A DNA stretch of 36,566 nucleotides from Verrucomicrobiota bacterium (lineage in GTDB: Bacteria > Verrucomicrobiota > Verrucomicrobiia > Limisphaerales > SIBE01). Below are positions 22,107-30,480 of the stretch, in pieces. Each line of letters begins with the position of its first letter. The first letter of the stretch is position 1. The stretch is taken from assembly GCA_016871535.1 (NCBI GenBank), contig VHCZ01000033.1:1-36566 (forward strand), in the 5' to 3' direction. Below the pieces are notes generated by a model. That model saw nothing but the letters and a program-made list of their open reading frames with translations, searched no databases and was not told the origin of the DNA. The translations under genes and the position numbers were made by a program.

Positions 22107-22865
22107 ATGCAGGCTGAAGAACGTCAATTGCGCATTGAAGAGTACCTCCAGAAAGTGGAGTTCGCCTCGCTGGATGAACTGTCTGAACACGTTGATGCCT
22201 CGACTTCTACAGTGCGCAGAGATCTCACAATTCTGGAGACAAAAGGCATTTTACGTCGCACGCACGGCGGGGCAAGGCTCGTCAACCCGCGCTCGGACGA
22301 GTTCGCTTTCTCAGCGCGAGACACGCATCAGTTGACGGAGAAGGAGGCCATTGCGAAGGCGTGTGCAGATCTGATCAAACCCAACCAGACGATCATCATG
22401 GACGCCGGCACGACGGTTTATCATGTCGCGCGGTATCTTGAGGACAAGAAGCCGCAGATCATCACCAACTCACTGCCCGTCGCGAATCTGTTTGCCGGAG
22501 ATACTCGGCTGGAAGTTGTGCTTTCCGGCGGCGTGATTTACCCGCGTCTGGGCGTGCTGGTTGGGCCGCTGGCGGTGGACGCTTTCTCCAGGATTCACGC
22601 CGATGTCGCGATCATGGGCGCCGGCGGAATCACGCTGGATGGGGTTACAAATTCGCACGGGTTGTTGATCGACATTCAACGGGCGATGATTCACGCGGCG
22701 CAAAAAGTGATCCTGTGCCTCGATCATACGAAGTTCGGGCGCAAGTCAGTGTCGAATCTCTGCGACCTGGATTGTATCGACACGATTGTCACCGACAGTC
22801 ACGCGCCAAAGGACTTAGTCGAGGGCTTGCGGACGCGGGATTTGGACGTTGTGGTTGCTGGCTGA
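22107..22865 (+). CDS. DeoR-family transcriptional regulator of the BMC operon
   Basis: A 252-residue DeoR/GlpR-type regulator. The N-terminal winged helix (SLDELSEHVDASTSTVRRDLTILETKGILRRTHGGA, about residues 21-56) binds DNA, and the C-terminal DeoRC domain (NQTIIMDAGTTVYHVARYL, ITNSLPVANL, VVLSGGVIYPRLGVLVG, LCLDHTKFG) normally senses a phosphorylated sugar. It is divergent from pduL, the usual position for the DeoR gene in PV-type loci, so it probably represses the BMC operon until a deoxysugar phosphate appears. Both the effector and the site are inferred. Confidence 0.92.
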   Translation: MQAEERQLRIEEYLQKVEFASLDELSEHVDASTSTVRRDLTILETKGILRRTHGGARLVNPRSDEFAFSARDTHQLTEKEAIAKACADLIKPNQTIIMDAGTTVYHVARYLEDKKPQIITNSLPVANLFAGDTRLEVVLSGGVIYPRLGVLVGPLAVDAFSRIHADVAIMGAGGITLDGVTNSHGLLIDIQRAMIHAAQKVILCLDHTKFGRKSVSNLCDLDCIDTIVTDSHAPKDLVEGLRTRDLDVVVAG

Positions 22866-22884
22866 ACGCGTCTGGTTCGAACAT

Positions 22885-22909
22885 GCGCCGTCTCCTCATG
22901 CGACGGCGC
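22885..22909. repeat. Hairpin after the DeoR gene
   Basis: GCGCCGTC-N9-GACGGCGC, a perfect 8-bp stem located 20 bp after the DeoR stop. It has no T-tract, so it is a weak terminator candidate or a REP-type hairpin between convergent genes. Confidence 0.45.
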
Positions 22910-22941
22910 AGTGGTCGATGGGGACGCCCTTCTCCCTCCGG

Positions 22942-24753
22942 CTACCGGCCGCGCAATCGGTAAAATTTGCTCCCACTCAGAATCGGAATCTTAGCTGAGG
23001 TCGTTTCGCCTGTGACCACCGGGGTCAGCGAAGCTGGCGTCCAGTTTGGCGACGCCAGACTGTCACTCACTTCGACGATAAACCCCGCCGCGCTGGAGGG
23101 CCAGGAGAGGAGGATGTTCTTGCCGGACACCTCGACGCGCAGCGCGGCACGCGCCGCTTCGGTTTGAAGGGTCAACTTGATTGCCCCCGCCTCACCGCCG
23201 AAAGCATCCACAGCGATCTGATACTCTGTCCCGGCCTGGGCGAGGAAAGTGAGCAAACTCGTGCTGCCGCCGTTGACTTCATCATCATCGTTACTTTTCA
23301 CCAGCATCAGGTTTGCAGGCGATGATCCGGTGTAAACCGCAAGTAGCGTATCTATGCTGCTTCCAGCGGTGCTGACAATCACAGTGCCGTCTTGCGGGGC
23401 TGTCCATGACCACCAGACCGACTTTCCGCCGGGCTTGCTTGCATGATTCGGTTCCGCAGTTTCCTTTGTCGCATTGACATTCGAGCCTTCGACGGAAACC
23501 GAGGCGCCGGTTAACTTGATCCGGTTGATGAAGTTGTCATTTGCAGGGCCGCCAATAACAGGATTCACCGTCAACGTAGCGTTGGCGCTGGTCGTTTGAC
23601 CGATTGAATTGCTGACGATCACCGAATATTCTCCTGCATCGGTGGCCGCAACGTTCGCGAGCGTTATCGTGGAGCCGGTCGCGCCGGAAATGGGCGCACC
23701 GTTCTTCTGCCACTGATACGTCAATGGTGGATTCCCGGAAGCTTGCACCGTAAAGGTTGCCTTGGTCCCTGAGGCAACCGTCTGACTCTGCGGTTGCAAA
23801 GTAATCGCGGGAGGTTTGTTGGAATCCTCTTGGGTCGTGAAAGTTGTGGGAACTGAAAAATCGCTCCAAGCATCGTGATTGTCCTTGTAACGAACTTGCC
23901 AGGCGAATCGGGTTGCAAAAGCCAGGTCGGGAACCAAAGACGGGAAGACCGTCAGACCCGTTAATCGCGCCTTGTCCTCACCACTGTCAAAGACCACTTT
24001 CCCATCGCTGCTTCGACGAATCAGCCACTGGCTTGCGGTATGAACATCCCCGACGTCCGGATCGCTGAAGGGGCCGCCGGTTAACGTCAGGATCAACGGG
24101 ATATTGGACGCCCCATTCGCTGGCGATGCGTTGGTCGGCTGATTGGGCGGACGGTTCGGAGTCGTCGTGCTCGCTTTGAGTACGATTTGCGGTGGCGTGA
24201 GCTCCTTGCGTTGGCCGGCTTCGCGATAGATCGCTTTTGCTGTTATTGTCTTTTCGCCGGTTTCTCCAGTCGGTACGCGGACCGTGTAGGTGAACGACAC
24301 GGGACTGGCGGGAACGGTTGACCATGCCCATTCCAAGGAACCCGACTGGCCGGTGTCGGGCTTGATCGGTGGTTCGTTCTGACCAGAAACATAAGTCCAC
24401 ATCTGAGGAAGCTGGACCTCCCAGCCGAGCGCAGACGGTTGGCCTGAATATTCAATCGTGCAGTCAATGATGATATCGCCGCCGCTTTGGGAATAAGACT
24501 GGAAATTGGGACTTTGGGCCGCCTTTGGTTCCGATGAAAGCGCGAGCAGGGAAATGGATCGGGGTGGAGTTGTGTTGGCCTTGCTCGGTCCCTGTCCCAA
24601 CCCATATCCATCTTCAGTTCCACTCTCGGCATGATACTCTCCTGTGCGAGCCGTTCCCGATCGGAAATTATACAGTTCAATAACTCGGGTGAGCTCCGAC
24701 AAACCAATTCGCCAATCCCGGCTCGAATTTCTCCCTGAAACGCTGTTTCCCAA
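22942..24753 (-). pseudogene. C-terminal part of a broken multi-domain secreted protein
   Basis: This frame encodes about 600 residues. From around residue 20 it reads VIELYNFRSGTARTGEYHAE..., then a DUF11/PKD-like stretch, a fibronectin-type region (FATRFAWQVRYKDNHDAWSDFSVP), an immunoglobulin-like I-set domain (ITLQPQSQTVASGTKATFTV, LTYQWQKNGAPISGATGSTI, ATDAGEYSVIVSNSIG), a VWWSWTAPQDGTVIVSTAGS domain with a following Asp-rich loop (SNDDDEVNGG), and a C-terminal strand-rich end SKFYRLRGR typical of verrucomicrobial exported proteins. It has no signal peptide of its own; the upstream part of the gene is in another frame, with the switch at about 24,660-24,730. I take it as the tail of one large gene that starts at 26312. 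A separate gene starting at 24753 is less likely. Confidence 0.65.
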
Positions 24754-25334
24754 AGCTTGTTGCCACTGCTGTCGATCCGGCAGAATCCAAGGTTTCGGCC
24801 GCCAACGACGAAACCTCCGTCGCCTGCCTGAGCAAGCGCGTAAACAACATTCTCGCCCGAGTCTCCGTAGTTTCTATCCCAAGCCTTGTTGCCATTGGCG
24901 TCCAATCGCACAATCCAAGCATCGTAGGAACCATTGTTCCCACTGGACTTGTTTCCACCGGCTCCGGATTTTGAACTCCCGGCAAGGATGTAGCCGCCGT
25001 CTGACGTCTGTTCAATTACCGCCAACTCATCGCTGTCCGTACCGCCGAACGACTTATCCCATTCCTGAACGACCGACTGCGTCCCTGTGCTGGTGAAGTT
25101 GGCTGTGACGGTCTTGTTGCGATCCATCGTCACGCTTAGCGGGTTCGCGCTGCCGTTGGCGTCGCCACTCCAACCGCTGAACTGGTAACCGCTCGCCGCT
25201 GTGGCGGTGAGCGTCACTTGGCTGCCTGAGGAGAAGCTGGTCTGATTGGGATTTTTGCTGACAGTTCCGTTACTCGCAGAGACGTTTAGTGTGTAAAATA
25301 CCGGTTGTTGAACATACGCATCGCTGAGGAACAA
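24243..25334 (-). pseudogene. Middle part of the broken secreted protein (InlB B-like and beta-propeller-like repeats)
   Basis: The meaningful part runs from 25334 to about 24,700: SDAYVQQPVFYTLNVSASNG, SGYQFSGWSGDANGSANPLS and TMDRNKTVTANF form a divergent InlB B-repeat-type domain, followed by a delta-60/propeller-like unit (WDKSFGGTDSDELAVIEQTS, DGGYILAGSSKSG, YDAWIVRLDANGNKAWDRNY). Below about 24,700 the frame stays open but reads unrelated residues, while the other frame picks up the coding sense. Upstream it is the same frame as the M23 part, separated by a single in-frame TGA at 25338-25340. The start at 25334 (TTG) is therefore not a real one. Confidence 0.6.
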
Positions 25335-25463
25335 TGCTCACGCGAATCGAGCCAAGCTGATTGTTCCGCTATTTCGCCACGTGGTCTCGCCAACCACCCG
25401 CCACTGGGCACCCGCGTCTGCCGCAGCCTGAGGAACAATGCTCACGCGAATCGAGCCAAGCTG
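25324..25463. repeat. 36-bp perfect direct repeats at the break point
   Basis: The same 36 bp (beginning CTGAGGAACAATGCTCACGC) occur at 25324-25359 and 25428-25463. A further match (GATTGTTCCGCTATTTCG) links 25358 and 25609, and ATACGCATCGCTG links the left edge near 25314 with about 25474. These fit loss of sequence between tandem domain repeats by recombination or slippage, leaving an out-of-frame stub. Confidence 0.8.
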
Positions 25464-26312
25464 CTGCACCTGGGAATACGCATCGCTGTTGATCCAGATT
25501 TCCCGATTGGCTGCCGTTAATGTCACGACCTTGTTCGGCGGTACAGGGCCCCATCCGGCAATAGTTTTAAACTCGACCTGATATTCGCCCAAAGCGACGT
25601 CTGCTTTGATTGTTCCGCTATTTCGCCACGCGGTTTCCCCAACCACGCGCCATTGGGCGCCTGCCTCAGCGGCAGCCTGAGGAACTATGCTTACACGAAT
25701 CGATCCGGTTTGAGGTGTTGTGGACAGGCTTCTACGCGCGTCGATGAAATCGGATGGATCGGTCCATCCGGTCGGCTTCGGAGCCGCTGAATAACCAGGC
25801 CCAGGGCTTCCCCAATTCGGGCAATTCGAAAACCGCACTTCGAAATGAAGGTGGCATGAACTGACTGCTCCATCTCCGTTTCCAATGGTACCAATCTGTA
25901 CGCTCCGTGAGACCGATCCGCTCGTCTTGAGCTGATTCTGCAAATGGCCGTAAAGAGTCTCAACCTGGGTGCCGTCTGGAAGATCGTGTCGAACGATGAT
26001 AACCTTTCCCCAGCCAGTCCCGGTTCCTGCGAAAACGATCGTGCCACTTGAGGCAGCGTAGACGGGCAGTCCACAGTCTGTGTTGCCGCCAGTCTCGGCG
26101 TTCCAGTCTTCACCCAGATGGTATTTGCCGTTAACGGAGTAGAAATCACCGAACTCTTGAGCGCTGTACCATCCGTCTCCGTCAGCAGCTTCCGTGTACC
26201 TTCGGTTGCGGTCGGAGCCAATCGGATAGTCGAAGCCGTCTGAGACGGCTCCGACGGCGTGCAAAGTTACCAAGAGGCAGGCAAGGATTGGATATGGAAG
26301 GGTCGTATTCAT
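25338..26312 (-). CDS. M23-type metallopeptidase head of the broken secreted protein
   Basis: The 324-residue frame starts with a signal peptide (MNTTLPYPILACLLVTLHAVGAVS) and then an M23/LytM endopeptidase domain with H65 and D69 (YHLGEDW) and H154-x-H156 (CHLHFEVRF), the complete zinc site. Such enzymes cut peptidoglycan cross-links or Gly-rich peptides outside the membrane. After it come repeat units of about 70 residues (GSIRVSIVPQAAAEAGAQWR, VVGETAWRNSGTI...), one full and one partial. The frame ends at a TGA created where two repeat copies have been joined out of frame. Without that junction the protein would continue into the InlB-like and Ig-like parts downstream. The peptidase domain itself may still be made and exported. 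Confidence 0.75.
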   Translation of the reverse strand: MNTTLPYPILACLLVTLHAVGAVSDGFDYPIGSDRNRRYTEAADGDGWYSAQEFGDFYSVNGKYHLGEDWNAETGGNTDCGLPVYAASSGTIVFAGTGTGWGKVIIVRHDLPDGTQVETLYGHLQNQLKTSGSVSRSVQIGTIGNGDGAVSSCHLHFEVRFSNCPNWGSPGPGYSAAPKPTGWTDPSDFIDARRSLSTTPQTGSIRVSIVPQAAAEAGAQWRVVGETAWRNSGTIKADVALGEYQVEFKTIAGWGPVPPNKVVTLTAANREIWINSDAYSQVQQLGSIRVSIVPQAAADAGAQWRVVGETTWRNSGTISLARFA

Positions 26313-26357
26313 GGCTTTTCCTCATTGTGCGGCCTCCTTCCCGTCCAAGAACAAGAA

Positions 26358-26380
26358 GGGGCGCGACCTACTCGCGCCCC
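26358..26380 (-). terminator. Candidate terminator hairpin
   Basis: GGGGCGCGA-CCTAC-TCGCGCCCC, a perfect 9-bp stem. Read on the minus strand it is followed by TTCTTGTTCTT, a weak U-rich tail. It lies 220 bp downstream of the PD-(D/E)XK-like gene and just upstream of the M23 gene, so it could stop transcription between them. Confidence 0.45.
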
Positions 26381-26418
26381 AACACGGGCACTGGCATGCC
26401 TTCCGAGGAACGCTTTCG

Positions 26419-26442
26419 GGCACGCCCACGTGCGGGCGTGCC
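26419..26442. repeat. Hairpin, 9-bp perfect stem
   Basis: GGCACGCCC-ACGTGC-GGGCGTGCC in the 289-bp gap between the M23 and PD-(D/E)XK-like genes. No T-tract. The gap holds no gene. Confidence 0.5.
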
Positions 26443-26601
26443 TCGAACAGTTGTCCTCGGATCGAAAATGCCAGTTTCGTGTTGGACAGCGGCCGAAGCT
26501 CGCAGATTGTTTGTTGTTACTTGGTTTACTTCATTCGTTGTTATTTCGTCCGACCCAGCCACAAATTCTTCGCGGCAGGGAAATCCTTTCGCTGGCCGCG
26601 T

Positions 26602-27144
26602 TCACTTCACGGTGAACACCCTCGGTTTGAAACTACCAGGTGGTTTGACGAGCTTGAAGTTCTCATCGCTGGCCGTCGCGAGGTAGATCCCCTCGTGCAT
26701 CACCCGGTCCGCCAGCGCCCCGCGCACGTCCACCGCCGAGATGATGCCGTAAAGCTTCATGCCGCGGTACTGGGGAAAGCAATCGAAGAACTCCTGAAAC
26801 TTCTTCAGGGATTTCTTTAATCCGTCTGCGTTCAACTCGCTCTTGATCTCAACGCAGAAGACTTCGCCGTGACGGCCATTGCGGACGCCGATCAGGTCGT
26901 ACTCCTGGGCGAAGCCGCCTTTGGCGGGCTTGGCCCGCCGGGCGAAGTTGTCCGCGCGAAATCGGGTGCGGAGTATCTTCTCCATCGACTCGAAAGCCAA
27001 ACCTTCGGTGAACGATCCGAACTTGTTGCCCAACCCGCCGAGTTGCTTGGTGACTTGGCGAAGGGTTTCCTCCGTCCTTTCCTGGGCGGCTTCGGTTTGC
27101 TTCGCCAAAGTGGCGATCAGGCTTTTTAGCTCCTCGTCCGTCAT
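26602..27144 (-). CDS. DUF3782-like PD-(D/E)XK nuclease-fold protein
   Basis: A 180-residue protein with an N-terminal coiled coil (TDEELKSLIATLAKQTEAAQERTEETLRQV) and a C-terminal PD-(D/E)XK-type core: GFAQEYDLIGVRNGRHGEVFCVEIKSEL, giving the D...E-x-K triad, then KKFQEFFDCFPQY and LYGIISAVDV. This domain layout is that of DUF3782-type proteins, common in cyanobacteria and other multi-repeat genomes and thought to be nuclease relatives. No partner antitoxin or methylase is nearby, so I do not assign a restriction or toxin role. Complete start to stop. Confidence 0.75.
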   Translation of the reverse strand: MTDEELKSLIATLAKQTEAAQERTEETLRQVTKQLGGLGNKFGSFTEGLAFESMEKILRTRFRADNFARRAKPAKGGFAQEYDLIGVRNGRHGEVFCVEIKSELNADGLKKSLKKFQEFFDCFPQYRGMKLYGIISAVDVRGALADRVMHEGIYLATASDENFKLVKPPGSFKPRVFTVK

Positions 27145-27492
27145 GGTGACAGACTATTTTGCGCAACTCTTCCCGTCAAGTGACACATAACTTTGCTTCG
27201 GAACCGTTCAGCAAAATGGCGATCGCACGCGCCTTCACGTGCTGTGGTCGGTGCCCTTGCCGACCACATGGTACGCTCGCAAAATTCGTCGTTCGGTAGC
27301 TGGACAGTGCCCCGATCCGACCGGCGAGGCGCGTGTGCTCCCCATGACACCGTCGCGACACGTGGGACTCTCAATTCCATCCCGTGCGCCGCGCGTTAAC
27401 TTCCCACCCACGCCGTGGCTCGCTCAATTCAAGCTCGATACCAGGCTGGGCCATTTGCATTTTCAGGGCCAACCCGTAGGCTTACCGGCGGC
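27145..27492. other. Intergenic region with a hairpin, no gene
   Basis: A 348-bp gap between divergent genes. It holds one hairpin (TGTGGTCGG-N8-CCGACCACA, 27243-27268) and no coding sequence I can support. An in-frame GTG at 27415 could extend the LOG gene, but the added residues have no family match. Confidence 0.55.
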
Positions 27493-28515
27493 ATGGACAA
27501 ACCATCGTCGGACATCGAACTGAAGCGCCGCATCCAGGACTTGATCGCGTTCAAGGGTGGCGGGCACAACGCGGACCTGGTCGAGGATATCATCGAGACG
27601 ACGCTGAAGCTGTTGCAGGATGTCGAAGATCGCGGTGACGTTCGCGTCATGCAAACCGCGATGCGGGAATTGCGCTACGCGTTCCGCCTGTTCGCCCAGT
27701 ATTCCGGCACAAGGAAGGTGACCATCTTCGGCTCAGCGCGCACCTCGGCGGATCAGACGGAATATAAGCAGGCGGTGGAATTCGCGCGGAAGATGGCGGC
27801 GACTGGATTCATGGTGATTACGGGCGCCGGTCCGGGGATTATGCAAGCGGGACACGAAGGAGCGGGACCCGAGAAAAGCTTCGGGGTGAACATTCGCTTG
27901 CCCTGGGAGCAAACGCCTAACCCGGTGATGGTCCACGACAAGAAGCTGATCACGTTCAAATACTTCTTCACCCGGAAACTCATTTTCATCCGGCACTCCG
28001 ACGCCATTGCGCTGTTTCCCGGCGGGTTTGGAACTCTCGACGAAGGGTATGAAGCGTTGACGCTGATGCAAACCGGCAAAAGCCAGATCATGCCGCTGGT
28101 CTTGATCGACCGGCCCGGGGGCACGTACTGGAAGACCTGGGACAAAAACATCCGCGAACATTTGCTGCGGAATGAGCTGATCGCGCCGGAGGACCTTTTC
28201 CTGTATCAAATCACCGACGACGCGGACGAAGCGGTCAAATGCATCACGCGGTTCTATCGCAACTTCCACTCCACCCGATTTGTCAGAGAATTGCTGGTCA
28301 TCCGCTTGAAACACGTGCCTTCGCCCACCGCCATCGAGGCTTTGAACGAAGACTTTGCGGACATCGTCACGGGCGAGAAATTCCGTCTGATTAGCGCCAC
28401 GCCTGAAGAAATTGAGGACGGCGACGTCGTGGAACTGCCGAGGATTTCGTTTGGATTCGACCGCCGCAGCTATGGCCGGCTCCGAAAGCTCATCGATCTT
28501 TTGAACAGCTTTTGA
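27493..28515 (+). CDS. LOG-family protein (TIGR00730, Rossmann fold)
   Basis: A 340-residue protein with the LOG motifs TGAGPGIMQAGHEGA and FPGGFGTLDEGYEALTLMQTGK (P-G-G-x-G-T-x-x-E), which form the nucleotide 5'-monophosphate site. Family members are cytokinin-riboside phosphoribohydrolases or related nucleotidases, once misnamed lysine decarboxylases. This protein is longer than LOG itself (about 200 residues), with about 90 extra N-terminal residues and a C-terminal tail, as in the larger bacterial type II LOG-like group. I chose ATG 27493 (MDKPSSDIELKRR) over GTG 27415. It is convergent with ogt, the stops being 9 bp apart. Confidence 0.85.
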   Translation: MDKPSSDIELKRRIQDLIAFKGGGHNADLVEDIIETTLKLLQDVEDRGDVRVMQTAMRELRYAFRLFAQYSGTRKVTIFGSARTSADQTEYKQAVEFARKMAATGFMVITGAGPGIMQAGHEGAGPEKSFGVNIRLPWEQTPNPVMVHDKKLITFKYFFTRKLIFIRHSDAIALFPGGFGTLDEGYEALTLMQTGKSQIMPLVLIDRPGGTYWKTWDKNIREHLLRNELIAPEDLFLYQITDDADEAVKCITRFYRNFHSTRFVRELLVIRLKHVPSPTAIEALNEDFADIVTGEKFRLISATPEEIEDGDVVELPRISFGFDRRSYGRLRKLIDLLNSF

Positions 28516-28524
28516 GGCAAGTTC

Positions 28525-29055
28525 TCAAAACCAGATTCCTTCACGTGCGAGCAGCAGGCGCTTCAAGTCAAGGCCGCAGGAGAATCCTCCAATCGCGCCA
28601 TGCGCCGCCACGACGCGGTGACACGGGATGAGCACTGGAATCGGATTGGCGCCGCACGCCTGGCCAACCGCGCGCACCGCTTTGGGACGCCCGATCGCCT
28701 GGGCGACCTGGCCGTAACTCATCGTTTGGCCCGGCGGAATCCGCAACAAAGCCTGCCAGACCGACTGCTGGAAATCCGTGCCGGCCTCCAGGTCGAGCGG
28801 AGGCAAGCGCCCCGGAACCCTGGCCTGCAATGCTTCTTCAAGCGCGGACTGAAGCGTGGCAATCCACGGTGAATTCATCGCGGAAGATTGACTGGGCGGA
28901 GTGCGATGCTGGCCGGATTGAAGCTTCGCAGGAAAATCAAGCCGCACTAAACCGCGCTCTGAAAAATAAGCGGTGAATACGCCGTCCTTCGTCTCGATCT
29001 CGGCGATCGCAGGTGAGTTGTTATCGGCGGGAGCTTTCGTCAACCGACGGTTCAT
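28525..29055 (-). CDS. ogt: Methylated-DNA--protein-cysteine methyltransferase
   Basis: A 176-residue O6-alkylguanine DNA alkyltransferase. The acceptor Cys is C145 in IPCHRVVAAHGAIGGFSCG, preceded by the DNA-binding helix-turn-helix (YGQVAQAIGRPKAVRAVGQA) with its Arg finger. It repairs O6-methylguanine by irreversible transfer of the alkyl group to itself. The family's N-terminal domain (DGVFTAYFSERGLVRLDF) is present, so it is complete. It is the last of three tightly spaced leftward genes, 21 bp after the 175-residue membrane protein. Confidence 0.94.
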   Translation of the reverse strand: MNRRLTKAPADNNSPAIAEIETKDGVFTAYFSERGLVRLDFPAKLQSGQHRTPPSQSSAMNSPWIATLQSALEEALQARVPGRLPPLDLEAGTDFQQSVWQALLRIPPGQTMSYGQVAQAIGRPKAVRAVGQACGANPIPVLIPCHRVVAAHGAIGGFSCGLDLKRLLLAREGIWF

Positions 29056-29076
29056 GGAGAGTCAATGCGCCTGTCT

Positions 29077-29604
29077 TTACCTGAGGGCCATCGCCAGGAC
29101 GACCCAAATCACGAACAAGAGGACAATGGAGACAAAGATCACGCGGTTCCGCGCGATCCGTTTTTCGTAGCGCAGTGGCCGAAGGCCCTTGATGGTGCCG
29201 GCCGCAAGGTAGCTCACCAGTTTTGGATTTGGGGTTGCCGGACCGTGAAAGTGATTCCGGATTCGCCGCCAGGCTGCCGCCAGGTCATGCTTCCGCACGC
29301 CAAGCTCGTTGTCGCGCGCGGGCGTGGATTCCTCCGCGGAAGCGGGGGGAGTGTTCGGCGGACTGATCAGTTCGAACACGGGTTCGCGCGCGCTGGCGGG
29401 CAAAGTGGACGCAGTCGGAGACACAGACGGCGCGGCTCCGGTCATTTGGCCGGGTGTGACCGAGGAACGGACTCGCGGCTGGGTTTGTTCTTTCTGAACT
29501 TTGGAATGGAGTTGCCTGATCTGGGCTTCGAGCGCCGCAATCTGAGCTTCGAGCGCGCGGGAACGGTCAGAAATGGGGTCGGGTTTTTTCTTGAACAAAC
29601 CCAT
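29077..29604 (-). CDS. Unknown tail-anchored membrane protein
   Basis: A 175-residue protein: a short basic start (MGLFKKKPDPIS), a predicted coiled coil (RSRALEAQIAALEAQIRQLHSKVQKEQ, about residues 14-40), a long Pro/Ser/Ala-rich linker, and one C-terminal membrane segment (VIFVSIVLLFVIWVVLAMAL). It should sit in the inner membrane with the N-terminus in the cytosol. I chose ATG 29604 because the coding-like sequence starts there; the longer open frame to 29898 antisenses or overlaps its neighbour. It is paired with the coiled-coil protein upstream (32-bp gap). No known family recognised. Confidence 0.75.
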   Translation of the reverse strand: MGLFKKKPDPISDRSRALEAQIAALEAQIRQLHSKVQKEQTQPRVRSSVTPGQMTGAAPSVSPTASTLPASAREPVFELISPPNTPPASAEESTPARDNELGVRKHDLAAAWRRIRNHFHGPATPNPKLVSYLAAGTIKGLRPLRYEKRIARNRVIFVSIVLLFVIWVVLAMALR

Positions 29605-29636
29605 AGCTCGCAAACCTCCATCAACTCGCGTTCGCC

Positions 29637-30320
29637 CTAGCGAAGCTGGAAAATCAACCACGCGATCAATCCGAGGAGTCCCACGCACGCCACTGGCCAG
29701 GTCAACGCAAATCCCAATCGGCAAAGCTGTCCAAAACTCTTGCCTTCCCAGAAGGACCCGGGCGCCTGAGCGGTCTTCCCTCCGTTCCGCGTGAGGGGGT
29801 CTTCTCCCTCCAGGAGCGGCCATTTCAAGCGGGCCTGGTTCCATTCCATACGCGAGTTCTCGATCGTGGTGAGCGCGCGGGTCAGTTCGACGTTCCAATT
29901 CTCCTGGTTCCAGGTTTGCTCTTGAATGGATTGGACGTTGGCGAGCGCCTCTCGCAAGCCCGTCAGCGTTTTGGCCATTTGTTCGGCGCTGGTTCGCGCG
30001 TCGGTTTCAGCCTTTTCCAGCAAGCCGACGCCCCGGGTCAGGTGCTGCAGCATTTCTTCGCGCCCGGTTTGCAGTTCGACCCGCCGCCGCCGCGCTTCCT
30101 CCAGCGCCGCCCGCTCGCGCTCCAATTGCTCTTGCGCGCGCTTCAATTCCGCGAGGCGTTGCTGGGTTTCGCCGACTCGGGCTTCCAGTTCTTCGCGCGT
30201 GGGAAGGCGATTGGGAAAACCGGACGCGGCCTGGGCCGGATTCAAGGAGGCCGTGGCTTGCGACCTCGTGCTCTGATAGTCTGTATCGACAAAGTCCGAC
30301 TCGTCAAACTTCGAGGTCAT
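29637..30320 (-). CDS. Unknown coiled-coil protein with C-terminal membrane anchor
   Basis: A 227-residue protein dominated by a long charged coiled coil (LEARVGETQQRLAELKRAQE and on to about residue 115), then a helical segment, and one hydrophobic segment at the C-terminus (LGFALTWPVACVGLLGLIAWLIFQL). The layout parallels the next gene downstream (coiled coil, linker, C-terminal anchor), so the two probably form a membrane-tethered complex. No enzyme motif is visible. First gene of a short leftward unit that also includes ogt. Confidence 0.75.
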   Translation of the reverse strand: MTSKFDESDFVDTDYQSTRSQATASLNPAQAASGFPNRLPTREELEARVGETQQRLAELKRAQEQLERERAALEEARRRRVELQTGREEMLQHLTRGVGLLEKAETDARTSAEQMAKTLTGLREALANVQSIQEQTWNQENWNVELTRALTTIENSRMEWNQARLKWPLLEGEDPLTRNGGKTAQAPGSFWEGKSFGQLCRLGFALTWPVACVGLLGLIAWLIFQLR

Positions 30321-30480
30321 AGCGGGACTCTAGACATCGCTGCGCTGCGTGTAAAGAATTCAAAGATAGTGAATGGATCAATCCACGACGCTGGGGACGT
30401 TGTCCGCTGCTTCAAAGGCGAGTTGTAGTAACCATAGGGTCCTGTTAGTTTGCTCTCAGTGTCTTGAACCAAACTCGAGT

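Noticed and set aside
28510-28530. TTTTGAG-N7-CTCAAAA inverted repeat between LOG and ogt stops
   Set aside because: AT-rich 7-bp stem overlapping both stop regions; too weak to call as a terminator.
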